Notes under the pieces: model-generated
The model's input: only the letters and a program-made list of their open reading frames with translations
Told to the model about the DNA's origin: nothing
Databases searched by the model: none
Source of the DNA: Rhizopus arrhizus
Lineage: Eukaryota; Mucoromycota; Mucoromycetes; Mucorales; Rhizopodaceae
Length of the DNA: 64,000 bases
Assembly: GCA_024220505.1 (NCBI GenBank)
Contig: JAKZZE010000005.1
Span: 1,820,501 to 1,884,500 of the forward strand
Reading direction: 5' to 3'
In this document: one piece after another, positions 23,028-34,103 of the stretch
How positions within the stretch are numbered: the first letter of the stretch is position 1
How the letters are laid out: each line of letters starts with the position of its first letter
Position numbers and translations under genes: made by a program

Positions 23028-23248
23028 CTCCTTTTAAGGCTGCTTCTGTACTTGCTTTTATGTCTGCATGGTTTACTTGGTAGCAATCCTTTCTTGTAAA
23101 AGCTCTCTTTTGGTAGTCTCTTTATTATCTCTGTATTCTCTTCTCTTTCTATCTCTTTATGATCTCTTTGCTATGCTTCTAAAGCCTGTGGCAGGATGGG
23201 ACGATGATCTGCTGGAACTTGTAAGCTCTAAAGAGGAATGCGAACTCA

Positions 23249-23485
23249 AGTAAAGTAGCACCCGCTCTGTTCGTCCAAGTGACATACGGAGGATGTCTTA
23301 ACATCCAAAGTACAGACCCGGTCACACTTTGATTGAGAGAGGGTGATCCCTAGAAATAGGGTATATCCTTCGCAGAACATTCCAGACATAGACTTAGAAC
23401 CTGACAGTGAACGGAACGCCCTTCGGGGTACCACTCATATCCTATAGACTTGAAAAAGTGTTGATAAGAGTACTTCAAGGGTGAT
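23249..23485 (+). ncRNA. Candidate structured RNA of unknown family
   Basis: A less AT-rich island in AT-rich surroundings that folds into several perfect hairpins. GTGAC (23279-23283) pairs with GTCAC (23321-23325) and encloses GGATGT-CTTA-ACATCC (23291-23306). CCCTA-GAAA-TAGGG (23348-23361) has a GNRA loop. CCC-TTCG-GGG (23419-23428) has a UUCG loop. CTTGAA (23449-23454) pairs with TTCAAG (23474-23479). Both stable tetraloops occur in the plus-strand sense, which sets the orientation. By memory of their conserved boxes it matches none of U1-U6, U3, SRP, RNase P/MRP, 5S rRNA, group I/II intron cores or the TPP riboswitch. Confidence 0.4.
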
Positions 23486-24347
23486 TCTTTATTATTTAAA
23501 AAAAAATATTAATTTAAAAAAAAAACAAACAAACAAAAAACAAAACAAAACTGTACTTTCGAAAGAAGCTATTTACAAAAAGGTTGCTACTCATCCATGG
23601 TTTATTATTTATAAAATTTCAATATCAATAAATTTTTGTATTTCTTTGTTGATGACTTCCATTATATTTTCATATAACTCTTTATCCCTAAAAATAACTT
23701 TTAATAAGTGCAAACATTCTGTAGTATTTTCAAAGTGCTATTACCATATGGACGCAATAAACAAAAAAAAAGTATCTTTTCTTTTATTATGATTCCAATA
23801 ACGAATTATTACTATAATATCCATTTGATGTTGCTTAATAATAATTATATAATAAAAGCTGTAAATTATACAAAATGCCCATGTATGAGATTGGATGCTT
23901 CCAAATACTGAAGATTGTGTAATCAAACAAAAGAGGGAAAAGTTTCCATGAAACTATGAGATGTTGAGATTTTAACTTTACTCATGACTAAATTCATTGG
24001 TAATATCTTAGAGATCTAATAATGGTAATAAAAAAAGCTTATTAATTATGTTTATCAAGTATTATATAAGTAAGGATGTTCTAAATCAAAAACGAGAAAA
24101 TCGAGCTGCTTCAATCCTGCCTTTGACACACAACATCTTTTCAAAATAAGTTAGTCAATCTGCAATCAAATTTGAAACATTTAAATATTATTTTTTGTAG
24201 GGGCGGTTAGGCCGAAAGTTTATTAAATAAATAAATGAAAGCCCACGTATTGAGTAGCGGTGAGCTTCGGGTTGACAAAAAAAAAAGAAAAAAAAAAAAA
24301 AACTGGAGAACGAAAATCATCTAGAGAAAAGGAGTCAAGACGTTGGA
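23486..24347. other. AT-rich intergenic, no gene seen
   Basis: Contains a short less AT-rich patch near 24200-24275 (GGGGCGGTTAGGCCG and GTAGCGGTGAGCTTCGGG) that I cannot assign, followed by an A-rich tract. Confidence 0.4.
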
Positions 24348-24585
24348 CTAAAATGTACCAACCAGTGATAAAATATCTTGAAAGATTAGCAATGAGTCAA
24401 AAGGGATGCCATCGAAAACAAATTGCCAATAAGCTTTCCAAATACACAAGAAAGTGCAACCAATTATACTTCCATTGGAAAGTAAGGACAAACGTTGGAG
24501 AGGCGGACTTAAAAGATGAATAGTGCAGTAGATCAAGTGAGTGAACAAGGAACAACCGAAGAAATGAGGTCACACTTACTCCCAC
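24348..24585 (-). mobile_element. LINE 3'-end relic, minus strand
   Basis: The minus frame contains GCTFLCIWKAYWQFVFDGIP, aligning by eye with the conserved LINE RT tail helix (compare ACTLHSIWQAHWRSIF in the relic at 5.7 kb). It is short and in a single frame; the zinc-binding residues upstream are not seen. The 41-nt poly-T at 24593-24633 lies on its 5' side, so it is not its own tail. Confidence 0.45.
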
Positions 24586-24588
24586 ACA

Positions 24589-24592
<4 letters not shown>

Positions 24593-24633
<41 letters not shown>
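24593..24633. repeat. Poly-T tract, 41 nt
   Basis: Uninterrupted run of T. It may be the reverse of a retroposon A-tail or a simple repeat; its length may be inexact from sequencing slippage. Confidence 0.7.
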
Positions 24634-24634
<1 letters not shown>

Positions 24635-25457
24635 GCATAGAAAAAAGATATAATCAGGATCTTTAATGATCGATTGAGATGCAGAGACGATAAAAATATT
24701 GAATGTTATTATACAATCACATCAAATAAATTTCGGACGAAAAAATTTATTGAGAAAAATTTTACTCTCACAACAAGATAAAGTGCTCTTTTCTCAACCA
24801 TCAACTCATTAGAAAAACATGTCAGCTCGGATTTCCATAGACTGTAACGACCTTTAATTATTACTGAAGATGATACAAAAGAAAGTAAAGCATGGGGTTT
24901 TTATCTTTTTAGAATACATCAATATAGAAAAGATATATATCTTCTAATACAAGAGTTATAAGTTACTTACATGTATGCAGATCACCACACCCGTTATAAG
25001 CTTTATTATTCTCCATTTCCGTAAAAATTATGAAAAAAGGTGTGAAAAAAATAATGATTCCAAGAACGCTGTCTATGAAATACTTACTGGCTGCAGAAGT
25101 GTGTCTATTTTAATATCAAGCACGCTACTATATCGGGCGAGGCTGATCTGTAATCTGCTAAGGGTTTTTCTAACCGGTTATAAAGTTTGAGAATGTTAGC
25201 TTTTGTATTATCTGCCGTTGCCAGACAGTAAGGTGTTCTTGTGTTATTTTTGGGAAATAGTAGTCCTTCAATAGCGCTACCAATCTTTCATGTCCTTGAG
25301 ATTAGCCTTTAAATGTATAATTTGAATCCATCATTGAGAGGTACACAAGTATACCTTAGAGTAATGCTGACAAATATTTAACATCACTGTCTCATCTGCA
25401 CATTTATTTTATATTCATTAAATATTAAAAAAGGATCCTGTCACCTCTAACCACACT

Positions 25458-25498
<41 letters not shown>

Positions 25499-25825
25499 GA
25501 ATAGAATAGATTAAAATCTTCATGTACAAACTCTCATTTAACCTTACTGTCGATAACGGTTGGCTCTGCTGCAAAGTATACGAAGCCTTACTACCTGTAT
25601 CTACAGTCAACTACCTTCTATTCTAGCAGTTGTATTATTACCAATCGAGCGTGAAATAGCTGAATTACAATGACACACCAACCAGGTTGCTTTGCTTTGC
25701 ATCAGTAAATTGTGACTTGAAAGCTTCAAAACCGCTACAAAACCGCTACAGGTTTTTTAAAGTGAACGATTAGTGAAAGGGAAAAACAGCGCACAATATG
25801 CAGAATATCATACATACGGTGGCCA
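24634..25825. other. AT-rich intergenic with a 37-nt poly-A tract
   Basis: No gene seen. Poly-A occupies 25460-25496 and is followed by TAGAATAGAATAGAT, a short pentamer repeat. A direct duplication of AAAACCGCTAC lies near 25727-25750. Confidence 0.5.
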
Positions 25826-26993
25826 ATGAAGCTTGTACCAAAATATACTACCTCTAAACCGGATGCTATCTATTCTTATTTCCAGGATTTTTGCCCTCGG
25901 ATTCTGATGAAAAAAGTGCCATACCCCTTTTTTTATAGTCCTTTAGTGCAACACATCCAACTTTCCAATGATACACAATATCATGAGCTACTTTTAGTGT
26001 TCTCCACCTTCCGTCGCAATAGTCAAAATAACAAACAGTTAACCAATTTGCATACGCTTTATCAGACGATTAATTCCTCTCCGTATTCGAGCACAGCTGT
26101 TAAAGACTCTGGGAATGATTTGTCACCATTGAGTGTGTTCCAGCTCCCGAATCTTATTCTTTACAGTCACTATCTCACCTAGCTTATCTGATTCAGTTAT
26201 GAACAACAAAAGTCCTCGGATCATCCTATTTTTTTCTTTTTACTAATAATTGTGAAGGCGTGATCAGTGCTAACATTCGAATCTACTGCTTAAGCTTCGT
26301 CGCCAGTAAGACCAGGTGTTTTAACTTTTGTTCCTCCTTTAGAGGATTTGTTGGACTGTTTGTTTGGATATAATTGTGAGGATACCTGTGTGGTTTTTTT
26401 TGCTTATACTAAAAACCTACGTCAATTCCGTGACCAGCAAGCAACAACTTTATCCAGCACTGATTTTCACTCAATATATATATACAATAACTGCTTGAGC
26501 CAATTCAGTCTCCTTTTGCCACTCCTCTTCCCTCTTCAACAGCTTGAAAACGCTTCGCTGCATCCAAAATGCTTTTTCCTGTCAGGAGTTTTGTTGCACC
26601 GCTTGTGTCATAGAAAAGTCACTAGCAAGATCAATATGCGTGACATCCTCCATATTGAATTAGCGCAACATAGGTAGTATGATATGGCTGAAACAACGGT
26701 TCGCCTGCTATATACTTGTACAGCTCTTATTTTTTCGATCTTTATTAGACACCTTTGATTTGTCGGTCCTCTTTCAGGATATGTGTACCTTGCCCTTATG
26801 GTATTGTCACCTTCTAGACACCGATCGCAACATTGATTTCTATAAAGTAGCAGCCCTTGTATCAAACTCGATTTGGAAAATGCACTGGCACCATCAGTTT
26901 GAAAGCAATCCCGCTGACCTGGAGGCTTGTTTTAATTACATAACCTATTCAACTTACAAACATTCAGCAGCCTTGACAGCTTTGTACAACTAA
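25826..26993 (+). mobile_element. Degenerate LINE 3' part, plus strand
   Basis: Frames at 25826-26182, 26348-26677 and 26679-26993 on the plus strand appear to be pieces of one LINE. The last reads DTDRNIDFYKVAALVSNSIW then KMHWHHQFESNPADLEAC, equivalent to the tail helix after the LINE zinc-binding region. The upstream frames have the Leu/Ser/His-rich look of LINE RT connectors, but no catalytic motif was found. It is opposite in orientation to the other tail relics of this window except the ORF1 relic near 60 kb. Confidence 0.45.
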
Positions 26994-28142
26994 AAACTAG
27001 GTTTAAACTTCTTTTGACTACAAAATGTCTATAATGACAGTTCGTATACTCTGTATTATACTAGTAGTATCACATTATCTCATTGTTATCGCCCTCTGGG
27101 GCTGATTCACTTTGTTTTAATACATGCTGACCCCTCTTCTCGATATAAGTTTATTATATACACATATTATCATTATTTTATTTTTATTAATAACATTTTC
27201 CTTTCATACAAAAAAGGGGAGTTGAACCTGGAATAACTTGGGTTAAAGATAATTTGTTGAAATGCAGAATAATTAGGTCTTTTTTTGGCTTGGGTTTTGG
27301 GTTGGGATAGATGCTTTAAAGGTTCGCTCGCGCATCTTATATTTGGAAGGTCTATCATACTGTATTTTCATTGGGCCATCTCTATATTTAGTTTCTGCTC
27401 CTTTGTTCATAGAACTGATACTGATATATACTGCAATAGTTCTTTGTACCGTACCTAAATAAATTGCCAAATCCTACATGGACTTGACTACCTCCACCAT
27501 GACAAAACTGCTCCTGAAATTCCACCTCTGGGCACTAAACTATTGCATTGGCTCAACTCTAATTAATCTCGTATCGTTTGTTGCTGTGTCTTCTTCATCT
27601 TCCCATCTTTATCCTTTTTCCATTTTTGCCTATCAAAAAGGTTTTTTAGCTCTTTAATCATCTCTTGATCTGACCCGGGCAATACAATAATTTCCATTAT
27701 TATGTGCTCAATTGGGTTATTTTAATTCTCAGATAAATAAAATTGTCGAGTTTAAAATATTTTGTGATGTTTTATTTTATTTATGTCTTTAAACAGCACT
27801 TTTTATTGATATGATTAACAAGAATACACTTTACAATTTATAATGATTCTTACGTTCTCTGTCTTTTTCAAGCAGATATATGGAAATACTCTTTTGTGTA
27901 AACTATATGAGTAGTTTTTTAAGGACAAAACAAAGTAAAATTCAAAGGGGTTTTTATAAAGAATCAGAGTGGTACTGCTGAGTTGATTTTGTGTAATTGC
28001 TGTTCATTTTTTTTTTTGCGTAATCTTTATTCACTCCATTTCAAGTTAAATATTATGTCTGCATTTAAATTAATGAAGTTGCCTTTTATTCTACTAAAGA
28101 GTTGTAACACATACTTTCCACTTTACAAAATATTCTTTAATC
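26994..28142. other. AT-rich intergenic; possible transposase helix relic on minus strand
   Basis: A minus frame at 27273-27470 contains LAIYLGTVQRTIAVYI and YDRPSK, faintly like the N-terminal helix-turn-helix of a Tc1-type transposase. This is too weak for a separate call. Nothing else was recognised. Confidence 0.3.
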
Positions 28143-29311
28143 GTGTTCCAACACAACAATGAACTTGTTCCGGTTTTCTCTTGGCCTGGACTCTTTTTAG
28201 CTACTCTAGCTGATTATCTCTGGATTCCAGCAGTCTTGTCTGCTTGGAGTACTTTTGGTCCACTTATCGCCGGTATCTTTAAATTGGTTTTTAACCAATA
28301 CAAGTCTGACTTCTTAGCTGCTGTTTCCCTTTTGGTCCGACTGGATACGCTCGGTCTACATCTCAACGAGGTACATTCCACTATTCATCTTGAAACAAGT
28401 AATGATCCCTTTAATGGTAGGTAAAATATACTGTGTAAACAAAAACACTTTTTCTCATATATAATAATAGATTACTTGTTGCCAGAAGAGTTTGTTCCCG
28501 GTAGCGATTTAATTAGTAAGGCTGTCCTAATTGTTGACAACATCATCAATATTATATGCAAAAGTCTCAACAATAGTCCACAAGATCACTAGATGGCCGC
28601 CCCTAACGAATTCTTGAATAAAAACGCCTGTGATGTTCTATATCTCCCAAAAGTGGCTCTTAGTGAATACCCGCCCATAATAGTAGAAGTCCAAAAAAAT
28701 GTTAATGAAAAATACATGTCTCGTGCAACACGTTACTCAACATTAGTTTATGAAAAATATAGTAAACACCCGATTATTTTAATAATTGGTGTATCTACGG
28801 TAATCACATCAGTAACCAGCAAGCTAGCTCCAGCTACGTCTTATCCATATAGTCTAGAAGTTCCATGTCTCTTCTGGGCCAAGCGCTGTTTACTAATATC
28901 TTCAATCACATGATCAAAAATTAAATCAACTGAGCAACTAGATCCTTTAGCAGCTATTGGTGTGTTTTTGTGTTCACAAAACTCTCGATAACACACCTTG
29001 ATTGTGGCTCTGATGACTCTACTATGAAACTTTTATATAAAGTGGTAATGACTTACGTTCAGCAATTAGTTGGTGAGGAAACAGAGAAAGCAGAAGTCAT
29101 TCAGTCAATTTGTGATAATATGGAGAACCAAATAGGAAAAATAAAAAGATGTATGCAACAGGGGGATAGAACCACAATCGAAAAAGCAATGCTATACTTG
29201 AATGACACATCTGACTATCTCAGAAGACAAAAAAGAAAATATACGATAGGAAGACATTGTAGCACAACGACCGTGGAAAATTCAATTGTTGGTGCCACGA
29301 ACCTTGCCTAA
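28143..29311 (+). pseudogene. Pseudogene of a multicopy family with a PD-(D/E)XK-like motif
   Basis: A first exon to 28416, an intron 28417-28470 and a second exon give DYLLPEEFVPGSDLISKAVL and, after an in-frame TAG (28590-28592), a 106-codon stretch. This contains NACDVLYLPKVALSEYPPII-VEVQ and later PCLFWAKRCLLIS, then a TGA (28911-28913). A further frame (28970-29311) continues after a one-base frameshift near 28975 (KLSITHLDCGSDDSTMKLLY). The E-x-Q following a hydrophobic strand, then Arg-x4 and an aromatic helix, resembles PD-(D/E)XK nuclease folds such as the Rpn/transposase-like group; that is inference. A paralogue on the minus strand 1 kb downstream supports a real family. Two nonsense codons and a frameshift make this copy dead. 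Confidence 0.6.
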
Positions 29312-29400
29312 ATTCATACAATCATGCAAATTCATACAGCTTCGTGAATTAATACAACTCTGTGAATTCATATAACTCTATGAATTCATACAAAATTAAG
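29311..29400. repeat. Short tandem repeat, 18-19-bp unit, about five copies
   Basis: Units of the type AATTCATACAACTCTGTG repeat with small changes from the stop codon of the preceding pseudogene onward. They are imperfect, consistent with a decayed minisatellite. Confidence 0.6.
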
Positions 29401-29921
29401 CTTTTATCAAACCATCACCAAAAACAACATATAATCAGAAAAACCAAAAAAATATAAATAGTCCAATGTATTATTTTTTTTAACTTCACTCTTAACTTTT
29501 GTTTTACTTTACTTTTTGATTATTTTAATAAATATCATATAAAGTGAATCTCTTTTGTTTTTCTTTTATTTTACTTAACATCAAGAACAAGAAGTCCCTT
29601 GAAGTATATACACTTCATTGTAAATCCTTTTTATTTTATTTTATCTTTATTTTACCTTTTTTATTTTTATTTTATTCAAAACAGTTTGATCTACTTATAA
29701 GATCTGGTGGTCACTTTACTCAAGCAACTTATATTCAAATCATTATTCTTTTTGGAATCAAATCCTACCTAAACCTTTGATCTTATATCAAGTCTCTCTT
29801 AAATCAAACCTATTTAACACAATAAAAACCTTACAAACTCCAATCTCACAACATACAACTCCTATTCCTGACACCCCTCCAGTTAAATATTTGAAATCAC
29901 AACAATCAAATCTAACCATGT

Positions 29922-30188
29922 ATAACCTTTATTGAATTAAATGATTATGCCAAACGTTTTCGAAATAAAAATTCAGGTAAAGTCAACTGGAAACAATGCT
30001 TCAAACAAGGTCATGAAGAAAAAAAAGCACTGATCATGCAATTCTCAGCAAGTGAAAGCTTCAAATCCCAATACAATAAACGTGCCCATTCCTTCGTCAC
30101 CAGTACTATGCCCATCACCTTTACCAGTACCATGCCCTCTGCCTCTACTAGTACTATACCCTCCACCAACACTTGTGAAATTCCTTAA
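29922..30188 (+). pseudogene. Orphan coding fragment with Ser/Thr/Pro octapeptide repeats
   Basis: An open frame without its own ATG reads NDYAKRFRNKNSGKVNWKQC, then three copies of a TSTMPxxx-type octapeptide (a 24-bp tandem repeat at about 30090-30165), ending CEIP before TAA at 30186-30188. Composition is clearly coding-like compared with the flanks. It may be a 3' exon of a gene whose 5' part is lost or lies upstream behind an unrecognised intron. Family unknown. Confidence 0.3.
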
Positions 30189-30209
30189 AAGCGATTATTT
30201 ATGAATAAA

Positions 30210-30791
30210 TCATTTATTTGACAATATGATCTTTTTATGACATTTAGTGGCCATCCCTATCTCCAATAATGGGTGATTTTTCATTTCGTTTTTGTTAATA
30301 TTGTCTTCTGATAGTAGTAAACATTTTTTCGCCCAAAATGTACATTGTATTTCTCTCAGAAATGAAAGTTCTTGACATTGCGAAGTTTGATCAAAAATGT
30401 TCTCATTAACTTTCTGTTGACTGATAATCAAACAAATAGGAAGAGAATTATAATATTCAAAAATATCGGTGCAATGTTGAATTATTTGAGACAAGTTCAG
30501 ATTGTCTAATTTTTCACTGATGTTGATAAGTATAGGCGGCAAAGAATTTTGAGTACCATGTGGAATATATAGTATATTGTACGCACCATTATTTGATAAC
30601 TTTTCTGGTGTAGAAACATATGAGTTTTCTGGTACGTTAATGAGGCTTTTAGTAACAATATTAATGATTCGTTGGTCAGTGAGAATAAGGTTCCATATCA
30701 GATTATTTCTAGGAGTATATTCAATTGGGAAAATAAAGTTACTGAAATCTTGATCGCTTTCGTCTAAACTTGAAATTCCTTGTTGCTCCAT
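30210..30791 (-). CDS. Intact paralogue of the PD-(D/E)XK-like multicopy family
   Basis: A 193-residue open frame homologous by eye to the pseudogene at 28143-29311: NGAYNILYIP / NACDVLYLP, SLPPILINISEKL / EYPPIIVEVQKNV, PICLIISQ / PIILIIGV, and CTFWAKKCLLLS / CLFWAKRCLLIS. The Glu and Gln of the EVQ motif are replaced by Asn90 and Ser92 here, so if the family is nuclease-like this copy is probably catalytically dead. No signal peptide or membrane segment is evident. It stops 21 bp from the tandem-repeat fragment on the other strand. Whether it is expressed is unknown; similarity is limited to the core 100 residues. Confidence 0.5.
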   Translation of the reverse strand: MEQQGISSLDESDQDFSNFIFPIEYTPRNNLIWNLILTDQRIINIVTKSLINVPENSYVSTPEKLSNNGAYNILYIPHGTQNSLPPILINISEKLDNLNLSQIIQHCTDIFEYYNSLPICLIISQQKVNENIFDQTSQCQELSFLREIQCTFWAKKCLLLSEDNINKNEMKNHPLLEIGMATKCHKKIILSNK

Positions 30792-30877
30792 TTTATATGA
30801 AGAAAAAGCGTACCGTATTTTTCAATGACATCTGTATTGATCGTTTTAAAAATAGGCTTGAATTTGTTTTAACAGCT

Positions 30878-32225
30878 TTATGCCGCTTCTACTAAAAGTT
30901 GGCTACCTGGCGTTTCATCTGTCATATCCAGAATACCATTCATTCCCAGCGCAACAAAGTATCGACTTTTTCTATCAATGATCTGCGGGTTATCTGCTAA
31001 AACTCCAATAAAACTACCAACTGGTGAGCTTAATCCAGAAACAAATAATACCATCGATCTCCTTCATGACAATTCTTGGGCGGGAAGATGGAGCAGCATG
31101 TTTGCTACTTTGCTTTCTTTTCGATCTTTGAGTTACTGGTGTTTTGTATTGGCTGGATGAGGAATCTGAGTTGATAAATACAATCTTTTGACAGTAATTA
31201 ATTGCACACTGTCGATTTTTCGTGCTCTAATAGTCCATTCCAGCAGTTATTTACTGATGTATTTGCAAGAATTCAAGTTCTTTGAAAGTTAAGATCATGC
31301 AACTACAAAACAATGTCTTCTGATGGTATTTACTAAAAAATTATCATTTATAATTGCATCTGCCCATTTGGCATAAAAAGGATCATCTGAACTTTTAGCA
31401 AGTGTAACAGTAATAACATAGTCATCTAAAGCTTTTGTATGATTTCGATAAAAGTAGCTTCCTTTAACAAAAAAAAAAGAAAGAAAGATCATTGTTTTCT
31501 CTGTAATTGGCTTTTAGCCATTCAGAAGCGTTCCTAAAATTATGTTAGCCATATTTATGAACATTCTTACCATTTAATGAGCCTCTTTAAACAACCATAT
31601 ATTGAAACCGCCACAATTTTTTTGATAACTTCATAAAAAAAAGACTTACTGGAAGGCTTCTTTTTTACTCTCCTTTTTTTACGTAGTTACTTCACTTGGT
31701 TCAGATGCTTCACCAGAAGGTAAGCCTTCCGATACTGACATTTTGGTTGCTTCTTTACCGTTTTTGTTTTACTGTGCTCAGATATGAAGGATCGCGTCTC
31801 CTTTGGCAACAAGCAAGCTTTTAATGCCTCTTTGGACATATGGAAAACAGCAGTATCATTTCTCTTATTAACATGAGTCTGACGTTTGATCCAATTGACA
31901 TGATGAATAGCAATATTGGTAAGCCAAGCATCAAATTATATTTCGTCTCCAAACTGGGATATTGGTCAAAAGTTTATTAGTATATGCAGGAATGCTTCTT
32001 TGAACAAAAAGGTATCAAGAAATGCTGATAGACAAAGAGGGCACCATTTTATAAATTGTTGTCAGTAAAAGCATGTAAGGTAATTGGTAAATCAAAAACA
32101 TGCATCGAGATGTGACCGCTGCAATAGATGGTTGTTTTAAAATAAGAGTGAGATATCTGAGTATAAAGTCGCCTAGTGTTTGGCAGGAAGAAATGTCACA
32201 AGAGGTAAAGTAGAAGAATAGTTTT
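30878..32225 (-). pseudogene. Decayed minus-strand gene of unknown family
   Basis: Coding-like minus-strand segments occur in series but in different frames with stops: KLFFYFTSCDISSCQTLGDF near 32.2 kb; GALFVYQHFLIPFLFKEAF, then DAWLTNIAIHHVNWIKRQTH and KACLLPKETRSFISEH at about 31.75-32.0 kb; DPFYAKWADAIINDNFLVNT at 31.3-31.5 kb; and a 58-codon closed frame 31054-30878 (SSPVGSFIGVLADNPQIIDR, then YFVALGMNGILDMTDETPG). The order and strand are consistent with one ancestral gene of at least 400 codons. I do not recognise the family; an inactive transposon-encoded protein is possible. Confidence 0.4.
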
Positions 32226-34103
32226 TAGTAAGAATAAAGATTGTTTTTTATTGATTATAATTAAGTTGTATTTATATTATTTGTGAAGGAATATACCAGA
32301 AGGTCCGTTAAGAGACTTAGCATACTGGAAGCTTCTAGGAAAGAAGTATTCTTTCCTAGACCTTGATTGGTTAAGATATAAGTTTAGATTCTAGTTGCAG
32401 AACATTCTTGACAGTTTAAGGAATTCATCATTTACGTTTTTACCAATAAATATCACTTCAGTTTTTAATAGTACTTGTTTACCAGTAAAATTAAAACTCA
32501 AATGGGCGCATAATACTTATCGTCATTGTCTTCGCCTGTGTCAGATCAAGAAACGAGTGGATATTAAAAGCCCTTACTGGGTCAAGAGTATAAATATTTG
32601 GAAGAAACAGCGACAAGTGTGAGAAACACAAGTGAGGAGAAGTGAGGAGTCTTTGCCCAGGATGAGGTGGTGCTGAAGGTGAAAGATTTTCATGGCATAA
32701 GTAGTCGAGCTCATAAAGGATGGTGTTGATAATAAGCCATTGAAGAAACCAAGGAAAAGCACGGTGTTCTTTTACGTATTTTGTTCAGAGAGACAGAAGA
32801 TCGAGCATTGATTCAAGCAATTAGAGTCGACGATACATATTGTGACAATAAATGGAATGGGGCTTGTAAGTGCCTGTGAAGGATGGAGGGATATGGCGTG
32901 AATGAATTATCAAATGTCCAGTCTAGATGCTAACGCACACAGCGGATTAGTTCTGTTCTAGTCATTGGTAGCCACAAGATAGGATCCAAGGAGATAACCA
33001 GACAGCATTGAAAAAGGAGCGTAGAACTACGGGAGGAGCGTTTTTGACAGGAGCTGTCTTGCAGAACTGTCTCTAGATCTTTTTTGAAATCCATTTTTTT
33101 AAGGATTTAACTTGCGGTAGGCATCTTTTTCAAAAGGTTGAGTTTGAGAGCGTATACCACTGTGAATGAATATCAGATCTATGAATGTGGACCAATAAGC
33201 GAAAAGGCAAGGTACCATTTGGAAGCGGAAAGGAACATGGAAGTAATTGAGATTGGAGAATATAAACATGTTCTTACATAGAAGGAAGTTTCGTAAGGTG
33301 GAGCATCATCTTGGTAGAGGATTGAGAAGAATAACCAAAGGTACGACATATATATATGCTCTGTACATATCCTAATTTACTTGTAAGGAACGACATGATC
33401 TTGTAGATTGTAAGGTTTTTTTTTTAATTAGGCTCGAATTATTTAGGTGTAAAAATGGGTGGCAAGAAGTGAACTAAAACCTTTGAAATGGAGCCTTATG
33501 ATAGACTCCATACTATTAAAGTGTTTCCACTTTTAATAGTAAAGACGCTTACAATTAAGAAAAGATTTAACAAGTACAACCAATCAACAAGAGTATGGAT
33601 CATTATTTGATTTACACCATCCAATAGGTTTGACAGATTTTTAGGTAATCTTTCATTAGACACACATTATAGATTCTCTGTAAGATGTAGCACACTTTTT
33701 GTTCATTCTACTAATACCTGCGATGTTGTTAGGATGTTCGTCTAGCTTAATCTTCTCCTTCCCTCTTTCTCTGCCTTATTCACGCTCGTCCTCTTTAGTT
33801 TTATTTGCTTTCTAACCTCTTTCTTTACCAAAGATCCTCGATTGTCTTTTTATTAAATTTCATCACCGCTTTGGTGATTTTATTCACGCTTTTGCATCAT
33901 TAACATCAAATTGACGTAAATCTCGGTCGCTTGCTTCCCAGTGTTATCTATTTCTTTCAAAGACTGGTCTTTCATAAGTTTTCATTTTTAATAAACAGAA
34001 ATGACTTTTTCTTTTTTTGCCCTGATTTTCTCAATCCGTCGTTGCTTTTTTTCTTTCTTATTCTTATCTCATTTGATTGGAAAAATTGTGTTTCTTGAAC
34101 AGA
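32226..34103. other. Probable decayed repeat sequence and intergenic
   Basis: 32.4-33.1 kb has a mixed composition and several short frames without coherent content, probably old transposon sequence. 33.1-33.95 kb is AT-rich. The T-rich tract at about 34000-34080 precedes the candidate gene start at 34104. Confidence 0.35.

Noticed and set aside
23348..23361. CCCTA-GAAA-TAGGG as a telomere-repeat or telomerase-RNA template
   Set aside because: It is a perfect hairpin, and there is no run of 1.5 or more TTAGGG repeats, so a template role is unsupported.
23249..23485. TPP riboswitch or group I intron
   Set aside because: The CUGAGA / ACCUGA core of TPP riboswitches and the P, Q, R, S elements of group I introns are not seen.
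27273..27470. Independent Tc1-like transposase on the minus strand
   Set aside because: Only a faint helix-turn-helix-like stretch, with no catalytic motif or inverted repeats.
28590..28592. Stop-codon readthrough rather than pseudogene for the plus-strand PD-(D/E)XK-like copy
   Set aside because: A second nonsense codon and a frameshift follow within 400 bp, so decay is the simpler reading.
32850..33010. Possible Fanzor/TnpB-like C-terminal remnant (VNELSN in one frame)
   Set aside because: Only a few residues match what would be expected, the zinc-binding Cys pairs are absent, and frames are broken; not supportable.
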